A stretch of 64,000 bases of DNA from Thermosynechococcus sp. GTDB taxonomy: Bacteria; Cyanobacteriota; Cyanobacteriia; Thermosynechococcales; Thermosynechococcaceae. The notes beneath the pieces were generated by a model. The model saw nothing but the letters and a program-made list of their open reading frames with translations. It did no database searches and had not been told where the DNA came from. A program made the position numbers and the translations under genes. Positions within the stretch are counted from its first letter, which is position 1, and every line of letters begins with the position of its first letter. This document shows positions 59,572 through 64,000 of this stretch, in pieces. The stretch is taken from NCBI RefSeq assembly GCF_025999095.1, contig NZ_AP024678.1, forward strand, positions 1,829,527 through 1,893,526, in the 5' to 3' direction.

Positions 59572-60438
59572 ATGATTGAAGGCCCGTGGATCCATAAGTT
59601 TATTGTTTCCAATGGCATCCGTCTCCACTATGTGACCCAAGGAGAAGGGGAGCTGGTGCTACTGCTCCATGGCTTTCCCGAGTTTTGGTACTCTTGGCGA
59701 CATCAAATCCCAGTATTGGCGGAAAAGCGCAAAGTCGTTGCCCTAGATTTGCGGGGCTATAATCTCAGCGATAAACCCCAAGATACCGCCAGCTATGTTC
59801 TCGATGAGTTAATTCTTGACATGGTCGGTGTCATTGACGGCCTTGGCTATCGGCGCTGTCACTTGGTGGGGCACGATTGGGGAGGAATGGTGGCTTGGGG
59901 AGTCGCCTATGCCGTACCTGAGCGGATTCAAACCCTGAGTGTGCTGGCTTGTCCCCATCCTGCCAAGTTTCAACAGTTAAGTTTTGAGCAATGGTTGCGC
60001 AGTAGCTATATGCTGCTCTTTCAGCTGCCGTGGCTACCAGAGATACTCTTGGAGTGGGGAGGCTATGGGGCGATCGCCCAAATCTTTCGCTGGGCAGCTG
60101 TGAACCAGCAGGCCATCCGCCCCCTGGACATTGCCCGCTATCAGGATGCCGCCGCGCAGCGGGGGGCTCTCTCGGGAATGCTCAACTACTACCGTGCGGG
60201 GTTACAAAGTCTTTACAGTCGCGAGTGGGGCCTACTCGAAGTCCCGACACTGATGCTCTGGGGGCGCCAAGACCCCACCTTGGGCATAGAACTCACCTAT
60301 GGCACGGAAGCCTACGTTAAGGAGCTGAAAATTCAATACTTGGACTACTGTGGCCACTTTGTGCAGCAGGAGCAACCCGACTTGGTGAATGAGTATCTGC
60401 TGGAGTGGTTAGAAACCGTTTCTGCCCCCCTCAATTAG
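59572..60438 (+). CDS. epoxide-hydrolase-like alpha/beta hydrolase
   Basis: From ATG 59572 the protein has 288 residues (a GTG 21 bases upstream is possible). HGFPE (33-37) forms the oxyanion hole. D102 in GHDWGGMVAWG is the nucleophile position of epoxide hydrolases and haloalkane dehalogenases. The acid and histidine follow in RQDPTLG and CGHFVQQEQP. The aspartate nucleophile favours an epoxide hydrolase-type reaction rather than an esterase; the substrate is unknown. Confidence 0.85.
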   Translation: MIEGPWIHKFIVSNGIRLHYVTQGEGELVLLLHGFPEFWYSWRHQIPVLAEKRKVVALDLRGYNLSDKPQDTASYVLDELILDMVGVIDGLGYRRCHLVGHDWGGMVAWGVAYAVPERIQTLSVLACPHPAKFQQLSFEQWLRSSYMLLFQLPWLPEILLEWGGYGAIAQIFRWAAVNQQAIRPLDIARYQDAAAQRGALSGMLNYYRAGLQSLYSREWGLLEVPTLMLWGRQDPTLGIELTYGTEAYVKELKIQYLDYCGHFVQQEQPDLVNEYLLEWLETVSAPLN

Positions 60439-60440
60439 AC

Positions 60441-60974
60441 CTAAATCAAACGACGTAACTGCGTAATTTGGTCAGCGATCGCCAGCAGTGATTCTGGCAT
60501 TTCAGGCCCCGTCAACATGACATCGAGGGTGCGGGGGCGACTCTTGAGAAAGTCCAGTACTTCCCCTTCAGTTAGCAGCCCCAGTTGCATGGCCACACTG
60601 ACCTCATCTAAAACCACCAAACGGTGCTGTCCCTCCTGAACTTTGGCTTGCAAATGCTGCCACAGCTCACGCACTGCTGCCTTTTCTTGGGGCGTGATCG
60701 AATCTCCTTGGCCTAAACAGCGTTGCAGCGCCGGTCGCCACCAAGTGAGATGCTGCCCCAACTGAATCGGGTGCTCGACCCCCGTTTGAATGCCGCCCTT
60801 GAGGAATTGCACAATCATGACGCCACTGCCCTGGGCAGCAACCCGCAAGGCCTGGGCCATGACTGTGGTGAAAAAGTGCCGCTGCGGACAGGTAAACACC
60901 TGCACCACTCCCTCAATGCCATAGGCTAGGGGCAAGCTTGCCTCAGAAGCGGAAACCGAGAGTTGTGCCACCAT
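60441..60974 (-). CDS. CobA/CobO-like protein with degenerate P-loop
   Basis: This 177-residue protein matches the fold pattern of cob(I)alamin adenosyltransferases of the CobA/BtuR type: IVQFLKGGIQTGVEH, LVVLDEVSVAMQLGLL and LTGPEMPESLLAIADQITQL. The Walker A loop, normally TGNGKGKTT, reads VFTCPQRHFFTT and has lost the glycines and lysine. ATP binding of the usual kind is therefore doubtful, and the protein may have another role. It is divergent from the DUF3386 gene across a palindromic promoter region. Confidence 0.75.
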   Translation of the reverse strand: MVAQLSVSASEASLPLAYGIEGVVQVFTCPQRHFFTTVMAQALRVAAQGSGVMIVQFLKGGIQTGVEHPIQLGQHLTWWRPALQRCLGQGDSITPQEKAAVRELWQHLQAKVQEGQHRLVVLDEVSVAMQLGLLTEGEVLDFLKSRPRTLDVMLTGPEMPESLLAIADQITQLRRLI

Positions 60975-61018
60975 CGTGTTTCTGTCCAGTCAAAAAGGAG
61001 AACAATCCCCTAGGGGTA

Positions 61019-61068
61019 TACATCTAGTGTAGTACGCTGTGATTTAACCCTAGTGAACACTAGATGTA
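61019..61068. promoter_or_regulatory. perfect 12-bp inverted repeat in a divergent promoter
   Basis: TACATCTAGTGT (61019-61030) and ACACTAGATGTA (61057-61068) are exact reverse complements separated by 26 bp. They lie between the divergently transcribed CobA-like gene (start 60974) and the DUF3386 gene (start 61136). Size and spacing fit either a two-site operator bound by a dimeric regulator or a cruciform/RNA hairpin. No known cyanobacterial box was recognised. Confidence 0.6.
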
Positions 61069-61135
61069 CGTGGCCGTCAAGGGGGGTGAGAATCAGTTAT
61101 CTTAAAACACAGTAACTGTTACCGAGGATGCACCG

Positions 61136-61783
61136 ATGCCAGCAACACAGGCCCTTGATGCGCAGGCGCTCTTTCGCGCTGCCTACGAAAATCGTTACAC
61201 CTGGGATGAAAATTTTCCCGGCTTTACGGCAAAGGTCACACTCATTGAGGGCGATCGCACCTACCAAGGGCAGGTCAAGGTTAGCCGTGATTACAGCGTT
61301 GAGGTGAGCGGGATAGAAGACGAAGCCATCCGTGAATCCCTTTACAATCAACTGCGGGATGTGATTGTCCACCGCAAGCGTACCAGTTTTGAAGCTGCCC
61401 ACGGCAAAAACACGTTTCAAATTGGCCAAACCGATGCCAGCGGTGCCGTGGAGATCCTAGTCAGTGGCGATGCCATGGGCTCCAACTACAAAGTCAGGGA
61501 CAATCAAATTGTCTATGTTAGCCGTGTCATGGGCCGGGTCGCCTTTGCCATTACCCACCGTGAAGCCCTTGACACTGGTTCAGGCTACATTTCCACCAAC
61601 TATGTGGCTGTCTTCCGCAATCCCCAGACGAACGAAGTGGTGCGGCAAATGACGTTTGAGGATACCTATGTGCCCGTGGGCAACTACTACCTGATGAGTC
61701 GGCAGGTGGTACACACCCATGAACATGGCCAAACCAGCACCGTAGAAATTCGTTTTGACGATCTGCAACTCCTAGACGACTAA
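61136..61783 (+). CDS. DUF3386 family protein
   Basis: This 215-residue protein has the cyanobacteria/plastid DUF3386 pattern: ALFRAAYENRYTWDENFPGF, GDRTYQGQVKVSRDYSVEV, VYVSRVMGRVAFAI and MSRQVVHTHEHGQ. It looks like a lipocalin- or START-like soluble beta-rich protein, function unknown. It precedes the RNase Z gene by 2 bp, so the two are probably co-transcribed. Confidence 0.85.
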   Translation: MPATQALDAQALFRAAYENRYTWDENFPGFTAKVTLIEGDRTYQGQVKVSRDYSVEVSGIEDEAIRESLYNQLRDVIVHRKRTSFEAAHGKNTFQIGQTDASGAVEILVSGDAMGSNYKVRDNQIVYVSRVMGRVAFAITHREALDTGSGYISTNYVAVFRNPQTNEVVRQMTFEDTYVPVGNYYLMSRQVVHTHEHGQTSTVEIRFDDLQLLDD

Positions 61784-61785
61784 GC

Positions 61786-63015
61786 GTGGAAATCACATTT
61801 CTAGGCACGAGTTCTGGGGTGCCCACCCGCACCCGCAATGTTTCCAGTGTGGCGCTGCGGCTGCCCCAACGTAAGGAAATTTGGCTCTTTGACTGCGGTG
61901 AAGCCACCCAGCACCAATTGCTGCGCAGCGACCTGCGCCCCAGTCAGATTCGCCGGATCTTCATTACCCACATGCACGGCGATCACCTCTTTGGCCTCAT
62001 GGGCTTGCTGGCCAGTTGTGGCCTTGCGGGAACGGTGAGTCAAATTGATGTCTATGGCCCACCGACCTTGGATCGCTACATTGCCAGTTGTTTGCGCTGG
62101 TCAGTGATGCGGCTTCCCTACAAGTTGCAAGTGCATACAGTGGAGCCCGGGGAAGTCTTTAGCGATGGCGAGTTTACGGTGACCTGTCGGCTGCTGCATC
62201 ACCGTGTTCCCGCCTTTGGCTACCGGGTGACTGAGGGCGATCGCCCCGGTCGGTTTCATGTGGAAAAAGCCCAAGCCCTGGGGATTCCCTTTGGCCCGCT
62301 GTATGGTCAACTCAAGCAGGGAAAAACCATCACTTTAGAGGATGGCCGCACCTTTGATGGTCGCGACTTCTGCGATCCACCGCAGCGAGGACGCAGTATG
62401 GTCTATTGCACCGATACCGTCTTTTGTGATAGTGCCGTCGAGTTGTCCCAGCAGGCGGATGTCCTCATTCACGAAGCCACCTTTTCCCATCAGGAAGCGA
62501 ATCTGGCCTTTGCCCGCCTCCACTCCACCTCCACCATGGCGGCGCAGGTAGCAGCGTTTGCCCAAGTGAAATTGCTCTTTCTCACCCACTTTAGCGCCCG
62601 CTACGCCCCCGGCAACCCTGTGCAGGTGGAGGATCTGTTGGCAGAAGCCCAAGCCATTTTCCCTAATACCCGCTTGGCGCGGGATTTTCTCCACTACGCG
62701 ATTCCCCGCGCTGGCCAAATCCGTGAGGACATGCCCCCTAGCCATCAGGACAGTCCTGCTGTGGCTCATACAGACACTTTGGATGCAACCCTAGAGCCAC
62801 TTGCGGCGCAAACCGTTGCTCCCGATCCAAAAAATGGGCCGGCGATCGCCATCAACCGTGCTACTCGCCACCAGATGCAACAAAAGCTAGGAATTGACGC
62901 CACCACAGCCAACGCGATTTTAGAGCGACGGCGGCGGCAAAAGTTTACCTGCCTTGAGGAATTGGAACGCCTCTACCCCCAGGTGGCCTGGGCGACTCTC
63001 AATGTGCAGTTCTAA
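61786..63015 (+). CDS. rnz: ribonuclease Z with C-terminal helix-hairpin-helix-like tail
   Basis: This metallo-beta-lactamase tRNA 3'-endonuclease starts at GTG 61786. The zinc motif is HMHGDH (H62, H64, D66, H67), with further histidines in LLHHRVPAFGYR and LTHFSARYA. The RNase Z core should end near residue ~305; about 100 more residues follow. The last ~55 (INRATRHQMQQKLGIDATTANAILERRRRQKFTCLEELERLYPQV) have the pattern of ComEA-type helix-hairpin-helix DNA/RNA-binding motifs. The tail may help bind substrate. Confidence 0.88.
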   Translation: MEITFLGTSSGVPTRTRNVSSVALRLPQRKEIWLFDCGEATQHQLLRSDLRPSQIRRIFITHMHGDHLFGLMGLLASCGLAGTVSQIDVYGPPTLDRYIASCLRWSVMRLPYKLQVHTVEPGEVFSDGEFTVTCRLLHHRVPAFGYRVTEGDRPGRFHVEKAQALGIPFGPLYGQLKQGKTITLEDGRTFDGRDFCDPPQRGRSMVYCTDTVFCDSAVELSQQADVLIHEATFSHQEANLAFARLHSTSTMAAQVAAFAQVKLLFLTHFSARYAPGNPVQVEDLLAEAQAIFPNTRLARDFLHYAIPRAGQIREDMPPSHQDSPAVAHTDTLDATLEPLAAQTVAPDPKNGPAIAINRATRHQMQQKLGIDATTANAILERRRRQKFTCLEELERLYPQVAWATLNVQF

Positions 63016-63165
63016 AGACTGGGCCCCTTCCTCTACCAGCCTGTTGCCCCCTATTTCCCAAATGCAGCAGCTCAGCAGCACAAAGGCCCTACACCGCATC
63101 ATTGGCTACAATAGCTCTAGGGAGTTCACCATTTTGCCGTTGATTCTTGGGAGCGGCGCCTGCCC

Positions 63166-64000
63166 ATGCAACTGTATTTTGACTATGGAGCGACAACCCC
63201 CTGTCGGCCTGAGGCGATAGCGGCGATGGTGGCCGCCTATGAGCAGCAGTGGGGCAACCCCGCCAGTATTCATGAGTGGGGGCAGCGATCAGCGATCGCC
63301 CTGGAACAGGCACGGATGCAGGTGGCGGCGCTGATTCATGCCCAAGCCGATGAGATCATCTTTACCTCTGGGGGCACAGAAGCCGATAACCTTGCCCTGT
63401 GGGGAGTGTGCCAGCGCTACCGCCAACCTCAGCATTTAATTATTTCAGCGGTTGAGCATGCGGCGGTGGCTAAACCGGCTGCTGCCCTTGAAGCCCAAGG
63501 CTGGCAGGTGACGCGCTTGCCGGTGAATCACTGGGGACAGGTGGAACCTGCTCAACTGCGGCAGGCACTTCAACCGAATACGGTTTTGGTCTCCATTATC
63601 TACGGCCAAAGTGAGGTGGGCACCCTCCAACCCATTGCCGAGCTGGCAGCCATTTGCCAAGAGGTAGGGGTGCTTTTCCATACAGATGCGGTGCAAGTGG
63701 CGGGGCGAGTTCCCTTGGATGTGCGACGCTTGGGGGTGGATTTACTCTCGCTGTCTAGTCATAAAATTTATGGCCCTCAGGGGGCGGGGGCGCTCTATGT
63801 GCGATCGGGGGTGGCCTTAGAACCGCTCTTGCGCGGTGGTGGACAAGAACTTGGCCTGAGGGCAGGAACGCAGGCAGTGCCGACCCTCGTGGGTTTTGGG
63901 GTGGCGGCGGCGTGGGCAGCCACTGAACTCGCAGTAGAACCAATGCGCCTTGCCCAATTGCGCGATCGCCTGTGGCAGCAGTTACAGGATCATCCCCAAG
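63166..64000 (+). CDS. cysteine desulfurase (3' end missing)
   Basis: This is the first 278 residues of a NifS/IscS-type PLP enzyme that takes sulfur from cysteine for Fe-S and thio-modification. The start MQLYFDYGATTPCRPEAI is classical, with GGAG upstream. H98 (VEHAAV), D174 (HTDAVQ) and PLP lysine K200 (SLSSHKIYGPQG) are visible; the region usually reading NNEVGT is QSEVGT. The catalytic cysteine loop would lie beyond the window, so IscS versus SufS/NifS type is open. Confidence 0.9.
   Translation, partial: MQLYFDYGATTPCRPEAIAAMVAAYEQQWGNPASIHEWGQRSAIALEQARMQVAALIHAQADEIIFTSGGTEADNLALWGVCQRYRQPQHLIISAVEHAAVAKPAAALEAQGWQVTRLPVNHWGQVEPAQLRQALQPNTVLVSIIYGQSEVGTLQPIAELAAICQEVGVLFHTDAVQVAGRVPLDVRRLGVDLLSLSSHKIYGPQGAGALYVRSGVALEPLLRGGGQELGLRAGTQAVPTLVGFGVAAAWAATELAVEPMRLAQLRDRLWQQLQDHPQ

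Overview
The window looks like chromosomal DNA of a thermophilic unicellular cyanobacterium of the Thermosynechococcus group, very close to the strain known as T. elongatus/vestitus BP-1. Evidence seen in the sequence: dense HIP1 octamers (GCGATCGC), allophycocyanin genes apcABC, cytochrome b6f genes petCA and a beta-carboxysome operon. Two proteins carry cysteines at exactly the residue numbers I recall from work on that organism: CcmM C194/C200 and the cyanobacteriochrome SesA C499/C527. The strain assignment rests on memory, not on a search.

Layout. 1-6 kb: a truncated transglutaminase-type membrane protein, a MoaD/ThiS-like protein beside thrC, a lone ureA, a 5-formyl-THF cycloligase, an HdrB-like protein and metK. 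6-13 kb: small cyanobacterial proteins, mraY, a zinc dehydrogenase, mltA, a TPR lipo/periplasmic-type protein and tpiA. 13-19 kb, minus strand: a winged-helix protein, a MinD-like ATPase, an ABC exporter, mnmE, petA and petC. 19-22 kb: apcA-apcB-apcC, a satellite ccmK and tatC. 22-30 kb: mfd, rfbD, an ABC1/UbiB kinase and a frameshifted TonB-like gene. 30-32.2 kb: an AT-rich gene for a long prokaryotic Argonaute with a complete DEDD catalytic tetrad and no HIP1 site. 32.6-36.3 kb: the carboxysome operon ccmK2-ccmK1-ccmL-ccmM-ccmN.

36-45 kb: rlmD-like methyltransferase, a DUF1400 protein, mreB-mreC-mreD, two small membrane-linked proteins, a Slt-type transglycosylase, a VanY-type peptidase, an SDR and a small unannotated membrane ORF. 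45-50.6 kb, minus strand: an ABC ATPase pair, a CysQ-like phosphatase, ftsY and an aminotransferase, spaced like one operon. 50.7-54.3 kb: a SphS-like histidine kinase converging on sesA (CBS-CBS-PAS-CBCR GAF-GGDEF). 54.6-64 kb: a PP2C phosphatase and queA, a highly structured putative RNA with a 17-codon leader-like ORF, a nitrilase, an epoxide-hydrolase-like protein, a degenerate CobA/CobO-like protein, a divergent promoter region with a perfect 12-bp inverted repeat, a DUF3386 protein, RNase Z fused to a helix-hairpin-helix-like tail, and a truncated cysteine desulfurase.

Functional themes are CO2 fixation (carboxysome), light harvesting and electron transport (apc, petCA), light-dependent c-di-GMP signalling (sesA), and cell wall and shape (mraY, mltA, slt, vanY-type, mreBCD). 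The clearest non-housekeeping element is the stand-alone Argonaute, which looks horizontally acquired by composition. I found no rRNA, tRNA, CRISPR array, IS element or group II intron.
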